Positions 1-9,173 of a stretch of 58,247 bases of DNA are shown piece by piece. The stretch spans positions 1 through 58,247 of the forward strand of contig JAHHTF010000002.1 in the NCBI GenBank assembly GCA_020024775.1, written 5' to 3'. The position numbers and the translations under genes were made by a program. The stretch comes from Ureaplasma sp. (lineage in GTDB: Bacteria; Bacillota_I; Bacilli_A; Mycoplasmatales; Mycoplasmoidaceae). The first letter of the stretch is position 1. The number at the start of each line of letters is the position of its first letter. Under the pieces are notes generated by a model. It saw only the letters and a list, made by a program, of their open reading frames with translations. It was not told the DNA's origin and searched no databases.

Positions 1-95
1 TATATAATATTTTTTAGTATTTCGTGTGTTCATTTTGAACGAAATTTAACATTTTTACTTTTTTTGACATACTCATTTTACCAGAACCATGACAT

Positions 96-120
96 TATAT
101 ATATATATATATATATATAT
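96..120. repeat. (TA)n dinucleotide tract, about 12 units
   Basis: An uninterrupted alternating T/A run seen directly in the sequence. A TTGACA-like hexamer (64-69) lies about 26 bp upstream of it on the plus strand, so the tract would fall in or beside the -10 region of any promoter there. No convincing plus-strand gene follows. Such tracts change length by slippage; any regulatory role is inference. Confidence 0.8.
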
Positions 121-278
121 TGCCAGGACAAAATTTAATTAAAAATAGTTAATAGAGTTTTGCTCCTTCCATGTGATTTATACAAAGATGGGGGCAACCA
201 CTATTCCTTCGAATGAAATTTTAGAACTATTCTGATTGTTTTATTGCCCATACATTACAAAATTAGTAACATTTCTTT

Positions 279-312
279 TTTTACTGAATACACAGTAATT
301 AGAGAGCTACCA
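279..312. repeat. Solitary copy of the IS terminal palindrome
   Basis: The core TTTTACTGAATACACAGTAA, followed by TT, A and GAGAGCTACC, matches both ends of the IS at 53187-54667 almost base for base. The core is itself a hairpin (TTACTG / CAGTAA). The left arm is decayed: a T-run replaces CTCC. No transposase lies beside it, so it is either a solo end left by deletion or excision, or a small non-autonomous (MITE-like) copy. Confidence 0.75.
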
Positions 313-386
313 GATTATCAATTATTAAAAGCAAAGAATCAAATGCATGAAATTTTCAAAGCACTTGATTCTGTGTGGTATATAAA

Positions 387-417
387 TAAAAAACTGAGGT
401 AGAAGCCCTCAGTTTTG
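387..417 (-). terminator. Rho-independent terminator of rplM-rpsI
   Basis: On the minus strand the stem ACTGAGG / CCTCAGT is closed by a short loop and followed by a run of six T. It lies 18 bp past the rpsI stop. Confidence 0.9.
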
Positions 418-434
418 TAATATAGAAAGAAAAA

Positions 435-830
435 CTATCTCTTTGTAAATTGAGGAGCTCTTCTTGCTCCATATAGACCAAATTTCTTTCTTTCTTTAGA
501 TCTTGAATCTCTTGTTGTTAAACCAGATAATTTTAATGTTGATTTATATTCTTTGTTGATTTCAATTAAAGCTCTTGCAATACCTAATCTAATAGCTCCT
601 GCTTGACCAGTGAAACCACCACCAGATACATTTACGAATACATCGTAATTACCTTTAGTGTTAGTTACTTCTAGTGGTTGCATCATATCTTGGATTACTA
701 ATTCATTTGGAAAATATTGTTTAGGTTCTTTTTTGTTTACTAAGATGTTACCTTTACCAGGAACTAATTTAACTTTAGCAACTGAAGATTTTCTTCTTCC
801 TAAACCTTTAAATTCAGCAATGTTTGCCAT
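435..830 (-). CDS. rpsI: 30S ribosomal protein uS9
   Basis: A 131-residue protein of the small ribosomal subunit; uS9 contacts the head of 16S rRNA and its C-terminal tail reaches tRNA in the P site. The N-terminal GLGRRKSSVAKV, the central GGGFTGQAGAIRLGIARAL and the basic ending RRAPQFTKR are diagnostic, and the length matches the family. The ATG at 830 has a purine-rich Shine-Dalgarno (GGAGAAAA) just upstream. It follows rplM with a 13-bp gap, the usual L13-S9 pair, and a strong terminator comes after it. Nothing is unusual. Confidence 0.97.
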   Translation of the reverse strand: MANIAEFKGLGRRKSSVAKVKLVPGKGNILVNKKEPKQYFPNELVIQDMMQPLEVTNTKGNYDVFVNVSGGGFTGQAGAIRLGIARALIEINKEYKSTLKLSGLTTRDSRSKERKKFGLYGARRAPQFTKR

Positions 831-843
831 TATTTTCTCCTAA

Positions 844-1281
844 TTATAAAGTAATAACTTGAGGTTGTTGAGCCTCATGTTTGTGTTTGTCATCTTTATA
901 TACAAATAATTTAGTAATCATTTTACGAGCTAATTTGTTTTTAGGTAGCATTCCTTTAACTGATCTTTCGATTAATTCAACAGAATATTTAGAAATCATT
1001 TCAGCACCAGTTCTTGATCTTAATCCTCCCATGTAGTGAGAGTGGTTATATCAAACTTCTGTTTCTTTTTTATTTCCAGTTAAAACAACTTTACTTGCAT
1101 TGATAACAATAATATAATCACCACAATCAACGTTTGGTGTATATACTGCTTTATTTTTTCCTCTTAAGATGTTTGCTACTTTAACACAAACTTTTCCTAA
1201 GACTTGATCAGCTGCATCAATAATGTATCATTTACGATTTTGTTGAGCAACTTCTTTTTTTAGCATTGATGATTTTTGCAT
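844..1281 (-). CDS. rplM: 50S ribosomal protein uL13
   Basis: A 145-residue large-subunit protein, an early assembly protein for 50S. Read with TGA as Trp (for example KWYIID near residue 17 and VWYNHSHYMGGLRSR near 80), it gives a complete uL13 with the family hallmarks DAADQVLGKVCVKVAN, CGDYIIVINA and GMLPKNKLARKM. The start is the ATG at 1279-1281, behind AAAGGAGTATTTAGC. It is co-transcribed with rpsI. The in-frame TGAs split the gene under the standard code, one of many signs of code 4. Confidence 0.95.
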
Positions 1282-1402
1282 ATGCTAAATACTCCTTTAC
1301 ATAAAAATTTAGATTAAAAAATTTATGTGGAATGAATTGATGTAACATGTATAATTTTATTACAAAATATCGTTTTTAGTAACATATTTATGAAATATTA
1401 TA

Positions 1403-1440
1403 AAAATAAAAAATAGTCTAGTTATTTTACTAAACTATTT
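1403..1440 (-). terminator. Terminator of the P-type ATPase unit
   Basis: The minus-strand stem AATAGTTTAGT / ACTAGACTATT (one G-U pair) is followed by TTTTATTTTTA, directly after the ATPase stop at 1449. It separates the ATPase unit from the downstream rplM-rpsI unit. Confidence 0.85.
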
Positions 1441-1448
1441 CTTGTTAA

Positions 1449-4211
1449 TTAATTTATAACCACTTGGGCATTTTGTTGTTTTTTATTGTTAATTGCAGTT
1501 TGTGATAACTTGAAAATTTCATGAGTTGCTAACACAATTAAAATAAAAATATATGGTAATACATTTGCTCATTTAGTATCATATGGATTCATATTAAATG
1601 CTGTATTAACTCCTGGAATATATGTAATAAATAAAATTGTTCCAAAAGCTGAGAAGAACCCGATTAACACTAATTTATAACTCTTCATGCAATCACCCAT
1701 TTTAAAGATTGATTTATCTTCTGCCAAACATAATGAGTTGAATGCTAATGAAGTTGCTAATGTTAAGAAAGTTAAAGAAGAGCCAGCTCTTAAATGAATT
1801 TTAGGAATATGGTTGTTTCAAATTCCACTTCAATTAAATGCTAATGGACTTCCAACATTTTGTAATGAAACACTTACCCCAATATAGAATGAAATGATTG
1901 ATAAGAAAGTAATAATAAGTACAAGAATACAAATCTTTAATATTTGTGGTTTTTGTAAAATGAATTCATTCTTGTTCCGAGGTGGGAAAACCATCAGATT
2001 TTCTTTGGATTGATAAATCGCTAGCATCATTCCTGGAATAGTTTCAGTTACAACGTTTGTCCATAGAATTTGTAAAGATCCTAAAACGGATTTACCAAAT
2101 GCTAATGTTCCAAAGAAGATAACAAATAAACAAGAGAAACAAGTAGTTAATAATAACACTAAAACTTGTTTAACAGTTTTCATTACATGTCTACCTTCTT
2201 TAACAGCTTCTACAATTGTTGAGAAGTTATCATCAACTAAAATAACATCTGCTGCTTGTTTAGAAACATCAGTACCTGTAATTCCCATGGCACAACCAAT
2301 ATCTGCTGCTTTTAATGATGGTGCATCATTTACTCCATCACCAGTCATTGAAACAATCTTTTCTTTTGATTGTCAAGCTTTAACAATTCTAATTTTGTCT
2401 TGTGGACTTACTCTGGCATACACAGCATATTTTTCAATGTTGTTAGCAAGTTCTTCATCAGTCATTACTGATAGTTCAGCACCAGATAAAGCTTCATGAC
2501 CTTCCTGCATAATTCCTAATTCTTTAGCAATTGCAACAGCAGTGTTCTTGTGGTCCCCTGTAATCATGATAGGTCTGATTTGAGCATCTAAACATTCTTG
2601 AATAGATTGCTTAACTTCTTTTCTAGGTGGGTCAATGATTCCTAATAAACCAACTAATTGTTGATTAGATTCATAATAAGATAATTCTTCATTCTTAGGA
2701 TCAAAGTTATCCATGATTTTATAACTTACACCTAATACTCTTAAAGCTTGGTCTCCCATTTCTTTATTGATTGCATGTGCTAAATCAATTGTTTCTTGAT
2801 TAGTAGAACAAATTTTAAAGACTTGATCAGGAGCACCTTTTGTAATAACAATGTATTTGTTGTCTTCTTTGTTTTTCACAACAACAGTCATCATCTTACG
2901 GTCTGATTCAAAAGGTAATTCTAAAACTCTTATATATTTATTTTCTAAATCTTTTTTAGAAATACCTAAATCCAATAATGCTTGAACAATAGATGTTTCA
3001 GTTGGGTCACCAACTAATAATGTTTCACCATTTTCATCTATCTTAACAGAACCATTAGTACATAGTGTTCCATATTCTAACATTAGTTTATTAATTGTTT
3101 TGTCTTCTGATAAACCTGGGTTTTCAACACTTCACATTTTAGTAACAGTCATTTTGTTTTGTGTTAGTGTTCCAGTTTTATCACTACAAATAATTGAGGC
3201 AGAACCTAAGGTTTCAACGGATGGCATTCGTTTAATTAATGCTTTCTTAGCATTCATCCGTTGGACTGCTTTGGTTAGAATTACCATAATAACTGCAATC
3301 ATTCCTTCTGGAATAGCAGCAATCGCTAATGCAATTGAAACCTTAATACTATCTGCTCAATAGTTTGCAATATCAAAACCTTTTGATGAAATTGCAATAT
3401 AAACAAAGAAGTTTATGAATGCAACGATAATTGCAATAATTGAAATATATTTTGAAAGTTTATGAACTTGTTGTTGGAAAGGAGTTAAATTAGTTTTTTC
3501 TGCATTTATTAATTTTGCAATTTGCCCTATTTGTGTTTCATTTCCAATAGCATCAACTAAAACCTTAGCACTACCATTAATTACATTGGTTCCTGAGAAC
3601 ACTCTGTTTTGGTGCTCTAAAATTCTTTTAGATTGATCTGGTTCATTTATATCTTTTTTAACTAAAACTGTTTCACCAGTTAAAACTGATTCATCACATT
3701 CTAAGTTGAATTCTTCTAATAAGATTCCATCTGCAGAGATTGAATCCCCTGCTTCTAAGAATAATAAATCTCCTTTAACAATTTCAGCTGCAGGAATAAT
3801 AATTAATTCAGAGTTTCTAATTACTTTTGCTGATGGAGATGTTAATTTTTGGAGGGCATCAATTTCTTTACTAACCTTCCCCTCCTGTACAACCCCAAAG
3901 GTGGTATTAATAATAATAATTAAAAATATAACAGCAGGTTCTACGAAACTTACTACAGTTTCGGTATAATCCTCATTTGTTCCAGACTTTAGATCGATAA
4001 TTGCAATCACTAATGAAATAATTGCAGCTACAATTAGCATGATAACCATTGGATCAATCAACTGTCTTAAGATTCTTTTAAATAAAGTATCTTTCTTCGC
4101 TTCTTCAATTTTATTAAGACCAAACTCTTGACGTTGTTTTAAAACTTCCTCATTATTTAATCCAGTATTTTTAAAGGACTCAGGAAGACTAGTATTATCA
4201 TCTGTTAACAT
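1449..4211 (-). CDS. Cation-transporting P-type ATPase, Ca2+-ATPase (P2) type
   Basis: A 920-residue membrane pump that couples ATP hydrolysis to cation (probably Ca2+) export. In order: N-terminal cation-ATPase domain, two membrane segments, actuator domain with TGE(T) (about residue 175), membrane segment with PEGM, phosphorylation site SDKTGTLTQNKM (about residue 343), nucleotide-binding domain with KGAPD, hinge motif TGDGVNDAP (about 622), and a C-terminal bundle of about six helices. Several Trp are TGA. PEGM in place of the commoner PEGLP is a small deviation. The start ATG (4211) lies one base after the stop of the upstream small gene, suggesting translational coupling. Length and motifs fit SERCA/PMCA-like bacterial pumps; the substrate is inferred from the family, not shown. 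Confidence 0.9.
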
Positions 4212-4212
4212 A

Positions 4213-4716
4213 TTACTTAATTTCTGACTCCCCTTTTAATTGAACTCTTGATTCTGAAATATCATTAATATTAGTTCTTACTAAATCAACAATACTTATA
4301 CTATATACTCTTCCCTTTAAAGAATCATATCTATCTAAGATTCTTTGGATTCCAGTTAAATTAATATTTGCATCTGATGGAATACTATCTGCAAATAATT
4401 TTAGAAAAAAATGAAAAATATCAATTGTTACTGCTTTTTGCCCCAAGAAGATAGATTCAGCATTTAAAGCAAAGATTGGGTTCTCTGATATTTTATAGTT
4501 CAAAAGACATGATAAGATGGTTAAATCACGCATTTTGAAATAAACTTCTTTTGATGAATTAGGATACACAAACTCTGGATCATCCACAGCTTGTTGTATT
4601 AAATTACAAATACTATCAGTTCAAGATTCAACATCATTCACAAATAGTTGAATAACATCTTTGTTTGTTAATTCTTGACCTTCAATATTGAAATACTTAT
4701 TGATTGAAAATTCCAT
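4213..4716 (-). CDS. Unknown protein upstream of the Ca2+-type ATPase
   Basis: A 167-residue soluble-looking protein; I do not recognise a family. The start is the ATG at 4716, just past the rplL terminator hairpin; Trp near residue 32 is TGA. It is mostly helical in appearance, acidic, with no signal peptide or membrane segment. It ends one base before the ATPase start, so the two are almost certainly co-translated and it may be a partner of the pump, but that is inference from position alone. Confidence 0.8.
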
Positions 4717-4722
4717 ATTATA

Positions 4723-4749
4723 TAAAAATCACCTGTGAAGGTGATTTAA
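4723..4749 (-). terminator. Terminator of rplJ-rplL
   Basis: The hairpin AAATCACCT-TCAC-AGGTGATTT is followed by TTTAT on the minus strand, about 10 bp after the rplL stop. The next gene starts at 4716, so some read-through into the ATPase unit is possible. Confidence 0.85.
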
Positions 4750-4758
4750 TTTCTTTTA

Positions 4759-5133
4759 TTATTTTAAGTCTACTTTAGCGCCTAATTCTTCAAATTGTTT
4801 TTTGATGTTTTGAGCTTCTTCAGCTTTAACACCTTCTTTAATTACAGAACCAGCTTTTTCAGAAGCAGCTTTAGCTTCCATTAAACCTAAACCAGTAATT
4901 TCTCTAATTAATTTAATAACACCAACTTTGTTAGCTCCAGCATCGCTTAATACGATATCGAAATCAGATTGAGCTTCACCAGCATCAGCTGCAGCTCCAC
5001 CAGCTACTGCTACAGGAGCAGCTGCTGATACACCAAATTCTTCTTCAATAGCTTTAATTAAATCGTTGATTTCTAATAAAGTCATTTCTTTTAATGACGC
5101 AATAATTTCTTCGTTTGTTAATTTTTTAGACAT
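4759..5133 (-). CDS. rplL: 50S ribosomal protein bL12 (L7/L12)
   Basis: The 124-residue stalk protein that recruits translation GTPases to the 50S subunit as multiple dimers on uL10. It has the N-terminal dimerisation segment (EEIIASLKEMTLLEINDLIKAI), an Ala/Gly-rich hinge (about residues 36-54) and the C-terminal domain with the conserved KVGVIKLIREITGLGLMEAK. Typical length. It starts at an ATG behind AAGGAG and follows rplJ by 36 bp, the usual L10-L12 order. No anomaly. Confidence 0.97.
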   Translation of the reverse strand: MSKKLTNEEIIASLKEMTLLEINDLIKAIEEEFGVSAAAPVAVAGGAAADAGEAQSDFDIVLSDAGANKVGVIKLIREITGLGLMEAKAASEKAGSVIKEGVKAEEAQNIKKQFEELGAKVDLK

Positions 5134-5169
5134 AGTATATTCTCCTTATATTTATTTTCTATATATAAA

Positions 5170-5655
5170 TTATTTTTTTTCTGCTACAGCTTTTAAACCG
5201 TATAACACACTTCTAATAGGTGAAGTCAAGCAAGATAAGAACATTGCGTAAAGTCCTTCTCTTGATGGAATGTTTGCAATTGCTTTAACTTCTTCTGGAG
5301 ATAAGAATTTAGATTCTAAGTAAGCTCCTTTAATAGTAATGAAGTCAAAGTTTTTTGTTAATCCAAATACTTCTTTAATAGCTGCTAATTCATCTTCAAA
5401 TCCCATTACTACAGCATTAGGACCTGTAACATCTTTTAATTCGTTAAAAGAACATTCTTGTAAACTACGAGATAAAATGTTATTTTTTAAAACATACATT
5501 TTAGCACCAGCTTTATATAAGTTAGTTCTTAATTCTGTAATTTCTTTAGCAGTCATACCTCTATATTCAAAAACAATAAATGATTTTGCTTTTTTAAGGT
5601 TTTCAGTAGTTGATTTAACAAGATCTTTTTTAGCATTGATTGCTTGTACGCTCAT
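5170..5655 (-). CDS. rplJ: 50S ribosomal protein uL10
   Basis: A 161-residue stalk base protein that binds 23S rRNA and carries the bL12 dimers. The N-terminal RNA-binding domain shows FIVFEYRGMTAKEITELRTNLYKAGAKMYVLKNN; the C-terminal helix that binds bL12 is present, and the total length is near the family norm of 160-175. The start ATG at 5655 is preceded by GGTGGTGA. A structured leader (5656-5815) precedes it and probably mediates autogenous control. Confidence 0.96.
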   Translation of the reverse strand: MSVQAINAKKDLVKSTTENLKKAKSFIVFEYRGMTAKEITELRTNLYKAGAKMYVLKNNILSRSLQECSFNELKDVTGPNAVVMGFEDELAAIKEVFGLTKNFDFITIKGAYLESKFLSPEEVKAIANIPSREGLYAMFLSCLTSPIRSVLYGLKAVAEKK

Positions 5656-5815
5656 GTTGTCACCACCATTCTGTTTTATATATTATTGACAATATGCTAG
5701 TGCATAGATTAGATAAATAAACCTCGATAACAAATTAAGAATATAAATTCAGTTATTGTCTATGGCATATTGCTAGATTAATTATACTTAAAATAAATGA
5801 TATTTGAAATTTATT
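5656..5815 (-). promoter_or_regulatory. Probable uL10 autoregulatory leader
   Basis: The 160-nt leader of rplJ contains a long-range helix on the minus strand: CAATATGCCATAGA near its 5' end pairs with TCTATGCACTAGCATATTG just before the ribosome-binding site. In many bacteria the rplJL leader binds the L10-(L12)4 complex. Position and structure fit, but I have not matched the specific kink-turn consensus. Confidence 0.5.
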
Positions 5816-5817
5816 TA

Positions 5818-7056
5818 TTATCTTTTTTGTAATCTTTCATAACAAATTAATAAATTATTAAATAACATCATTATCGTCATTTGGCCAACCCCTAATGGAA
5901 CTGGAGAAATTTTGATATCTAAATGTTTAATTTCATCAAAATCAAAATCTCCACAAACTAAATTCTTTTCATCACGATTGATTCCTACATCAATTAATAC
6001 TTGACGTTGTTTAATGAATTCACTATTAATAAATTTTGGTTTTCCGATAGCACTAATAATTACATCAGCATTTCTACAAACTTCTTTTAGATTTCTAGTT
6101 TTTGAATGAGCAACAGTAACTGTTGCGTCTTGATTTAATAATAATGGAATCAAAGGTTTTCCCACAATGTTACTTCTGTTGATAACTAAAACATTTTTAG
6201 ATTTTAGATCAATTTGATAATATTCCAATAATTTCATAATCCCTAAGGCAGTACATGGAATTAATGAATCTTCTGTGATATCATCATTTCATAATCTTCC
6301 TACATTGATTGGATTAAAACAATCAATATCTTTGTTTGGATCTATTGCTTGTTCAACTGCAATTTCATTAATGTGTTCAGGTAATGGTTTTTGAACAATT
6401 ATTCCGTGCACACTGTAATCTTGATTCAATGTTGATATTAATGTTAATAATTCAGATTGAGTAACATCTTCAACTAAATTAATCACTTGAATATCAATAT
6501 CTAATTCATCAGCAAGTTTCATTTTGTTTTTAATGTAAATACTGCTTGAATCATTTTTACCGACTTGGATGATTACTAGTTTTATTCTTGCAAAGTATTT
6601 ATCAACTAATTCATTTTTTCTTTTGATTAATTTGTTTTTGAAGTTTGAATAACAAGGTTTTGCAAACAATACCTTGGGTTTAATACATTCATAAATACAA
6701 ATCTTAGCTCCACAAACATTTTTTGACTCAATCAAACTATAAAACTTTAAATCAATATCTTTTGTTGATTCAACTGTGTATATTTGTTTTGCATGCGGTT
6801 CAAATCTTTCAAATGTTGATTTGTTAGCCAACACAAAAACATGTTGAGTTTGACTTAAATTCAAAACTCTATTAACATCATTATCGTTTAAATCGTTTCC
6901 AATAATAATTGTTCTTTTGGTTTTGTTTAACCCATCTAATTTGTCAAAATCGTTTTCTGTGGTAACTAGTGTCCCAATTTCAACAATTTTACTTAATAAT
7001 TTTTTAGTATTAATATCAGTATAATTTGGTGCATTATTAATAATTAACTTTAACAT
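5818..7056 (-). CDS. folD: FolD (methylene-THF dehydrogenase/cyclohydrolase) with long N-terminal extension
   Basis: Makes NADP(H)-linked 5,10-methenyl- and 10-formyl-tetrahydrofolate, feeding initiator-tRNA formylation. The protein is 412 residues; typical FolD is about 285. The FolD part occupies about 128-412: Y174-x3-K178 (catalytic Lys motif), GIIVQKPLPEHI, DIDCFNPINVGRL, then the Rossmann part with INRSNIVGKPL and SPVPLGVGQMT. Residues 1-127 match no family I know; they contain an alpha/beta-looking stretch (TIIIGNDLNDNDVNRVLNL, HVFVLANK). The ATG at 7056 starts the extension, and no convincing start lies at the canonical boundary. The Trp after GRL is TGA. It is a single-gene unit upstream of the rplJ leader. 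Confidence 0.92.
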
Positions 7057-7135
7057 TTATAATTCCTTTATAATTCCTTTGTTCCTTTTTAAAATTATTA
7101 ATATTATAACAATTTTGTCATAAAAAATTAGAAAT

Positions 7136-7166
7136 AAAAATTCACACCTAAAAGTGTGAATTCTAA
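7136..7166 (-). terminator. Terminator after the 153-aa membrane protein gene
   Basis: The minus-strand hairpin GAATTCACAC-TTTTAG-GTGTGAATT is followed by TTTTATTTC, 17 bp past the stop at 7183. Confidence 0.9.
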
Positions 7167-7182
7167 AATAATATATTTTGTA

Positions 7183-7644
7183 TTAATGTTCTTGTCTTTT
7201 GGCAGCGATTCCGTATCCAATACCACCAAAAATAAATAATCCTAATACAATACAAGAAGCAGTGAATAATCCCCCTGATACTTTTGCAGAGATTGCATAA
7301 CCGCTACTTGTTACTCAAGATGTGCCATCAAATGATCCACCTTGTTTACCAAAGAATAATCATCCTGAAATTACTCCTAATAGAGTAACTGCTAAGAACC
7401 CAATAATCGTGAAAATGATATTTGAGAATTTTCTTACAGGTCTAAAGAAACTAAAGAACATATTAATCCCTAATAAACATATCGAAATAATAAATACGAT
7501 ACATCAAGGTAATAAACCTTTGTCATTAAAATCAAAATGTCCTTTTCCAGCAACAATACCTGTTGCAATAGCAAGTAATACTACAATTAAATATGCAAGA
7601 AATTGTAATAAGAACTTACTAAATTTGTAGAAAAATTTTGACAT
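7183..7644 (-). CDS. Small polytopic membrane protein, function unknown
   Basis: A 153-residue protein with four hydrophobic segments (about residues 12-32, 46-66, 75-97 and 125-147), the last Gly-rich (GGLFTASCIVLGLFIFGGIGYGIA), and a short charged C-terminus AAKRQEH. Three Trp are read partly through TGA. The start is the ATG at 7644 behind GGAGATC. It has its own terminator and appears monocistronic. I recognise no family; an integral membrane role is all the sequence supports. Confidence 0.8.
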
Positions 7645-7721
7645 ATTTAGTTAGATCTCCTATTTAAATATTATTAATATTATATTACTATTTAAGTAAA
7701 TATAGTTAATTAAATATATTA

Positions 7722-7766
7722 AATGAATATATCATCATAGCTGGTGCTACAATGATATATTTTTAA
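7722..7766 (-). terminator. Terminator after the deoxyribosyltransferase-like gene
   Basis: The hairpin arms AATATATCATTGTAGC and GCTATGATGATATATT are imperfectly complementary and begin 6 bp past the stop at 7772. No strong T-run follows on the minus side, so efficiency is uncertain. Confidence 0.6.
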
Positions 7767-7771
7767 TATAA

Positions 7772-8308
7772 CTATTTAATATCTTTTAACATTTGATCAA
7801 TAGCAGATTCCGCAGTTGAATGGATTTCTCCCATTTCTTCAATTGCTCCAATTACAAATTGATTATATCCATAAGGCACATAGTTCCCTGAATATTTATG
7901 TGCTGTTGGAACTCTAATATCACTTAAGTGAGCATAAACTTTTTTAGGTTTAATTTGATTGATTAGATTTTGAATTGATGTTTTAGAAATATCATCTTGT
8001 TTTAGCAATGCATCTAGTTTTTCTAAAACATAATTGATTCCATAACAGATTCCAATTTCTGCATTTAATCCTGGATCATTATCATCTAATGCAGCTAGAA
8101 TTGCATCTGAGGAAATGATTTCATTTAAATCCCCTATAAAAATACTTTTTGCAGTTGGTAACAATGATTTATCATTGATATCTGCATTAATCGGATTATA
8201 AACACTTCAAAGATTATTTGATTGTTTCTTTACATAACCTTCTTCATATAATCTTTGTTTAATATCAGCTTGTTTAAACAAACTACCACCAATATATACT
8301 TTTTTCAT
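7772..8308 (-). CDS. Nucleoside 2-deoxyribosyltransferase-like protein
   Basis: A 178-residue protein of the N-deoxyribosyltransferase fold, which exchanges or cleaves bases on 2'-deoxynucleosides in nucleoside salvage. It starts KKVYIGGSLF, the family's beta-strand with GG/GS, and carries AILAALDDNDPGLNAEIGICYG, where the Glu of AEIG aligns with the family's catalytic glutamate; the ending GAIEEMGEIHSTAESAI is also family-like. Trp near residue 34 is TGA. ATG 8308 follows AAAGGAGTATTGA. Salvage fits a mollicute without de novo purine or pyrimidine synthesis. Substrate preference cannot be told from sequence. Confidence 0.78.
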
Positions 8309-8344
8309 TCAATACTCCTTTAGATTTTTAGTTGAATATATTAT

Positions 8345-8377
8345 ATAAAAAAATACACAATTTGTTATTGTGTATCA
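8345..8377 (-). terminator. Terminator of the frameshifted membrane gene, containing its stop codon
   Basis: The stem TACACAAT-AACAA-ATTGTGTA is followed by TTTTTTTATA on the minus strand. The TAA stop of the downstream reading frame (8365-8367) lies in the loop. Confidence 0.88.
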
Positions 8378-9104
8378 TTTTGTGGTTTACCACTAAATAA
8401 ACTATTAGAATCATCTAATTTATCAGTAGGATTAACTGAATTATATCTTCTTTCTCTTTCTTGCTCTCTAAGTTTATCCTTATTTCGTTTCATTGCTTCT
8501 AAATTATTATCAGTTGTTGGTAATGCATCTGCGAAAATGATTCAATAGGTGATAAAGCCATACTTGAATCCCATTCTTTTTCATCTTCTAATTTTCTAAC
8601 ATATAAATCTGAATAAGGTTTGTAAGCAAGAAAAATAGCAGCAATTGGAAGAACCACTGGTAATATTAAAGTTCACATTCCTCAGAACCAAAGATTAAAG
8701 AAAGGACGTCTTAGGGATGAATTGTAATATCATAGATGAACTGCTTTTTGATCTCTTAAACTTATTGTTGGTTTTCTAACCCTCACATTATCAACTGTTT
8801 CAACAGGAGATGTGTTATATTCATAACGCAATCTTTTAATTGTATTAATCATATAAAACCCAAGCATTCAACATATAAAAAGAATCAATCAACCACAAAC
8901 AAATAAACTAATTGCTACTTCACGATGCAAAATCTTTGCTCATGGATATAATTCTTTCTGAGCTCATGACGGTTCACCCTCTGGTACATGTTGACCAAAG
9001 ATTAATGGAATAATCAAAAAGACGAAAGACAAGAATATTAATACATTAGCTAGTATACAAAATATATAAGCTAGCTTAGCTGCTAAATAAACCCGATGAT
9101 TCAT
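8365..9104 (-). pseudogene. Frameshifted membrane protein gene (one base missing near 8534)
   Basis: From ATG 9104 the frame encodes three hydrophobic segments (IFCILANVLIFLSFVFLIIPL; VAISLFVCGWLILFICWMLG; WTLILPVVLPIAAIFLAY) and then a hydrophilic tail, but it runs into TAG at 8499. The +2 frame then continues ADALPTTDNN...LREQERERR...to TAA 8365 without interruption. The total is 740 bp, one short of a multiple of 3. Adding one base to the A-run at 8534-8537 (T-run on the coding strand) restores a 246-residue protein. It is a real frameshift, programmed slippage, or a sequencing error. No family recognised. It sits between rplA and the deoxyribosyltransferase-like gene, with its own terminator. 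Confidence 0.75.
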
Positions 9105-9118
9105 AAGTTCCTTTCTAA

Positions 9119-9156
9119 ATAAAAATCACAATTGTGTGCACAACTGTGATTCAATT
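9119..9156 (-). terminator. Terminator of rplK-rplA
   Basis: The minus-strand hairpin AATCACAGTTGTGC / GCACACAATTGTGATT is followed by TTTATTT, about 18 bp past the rplA stop. Confidence 0.9.
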
Positions 9157-9173
9157 CTTTAATGTTTTAAAGA

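Larger units (their letters stand above)
1..434. other. Gene-poor degenerate region downstream of rpsI
   Basis: This stretch has no credible intact gene. It holds the (TA)n tract, a short plus-strand reading frame from 188 to about 299 (37 codons, no family recognised) that runs into the IS-end-like palindrome at 279-310, and a further short open stretch after the palindrome to about 401. It ends with the rpsI terminator. It looks like the eroded remains of an insertion-prone locus; the original content cannot be reconstructed. Confidence 0.6.
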
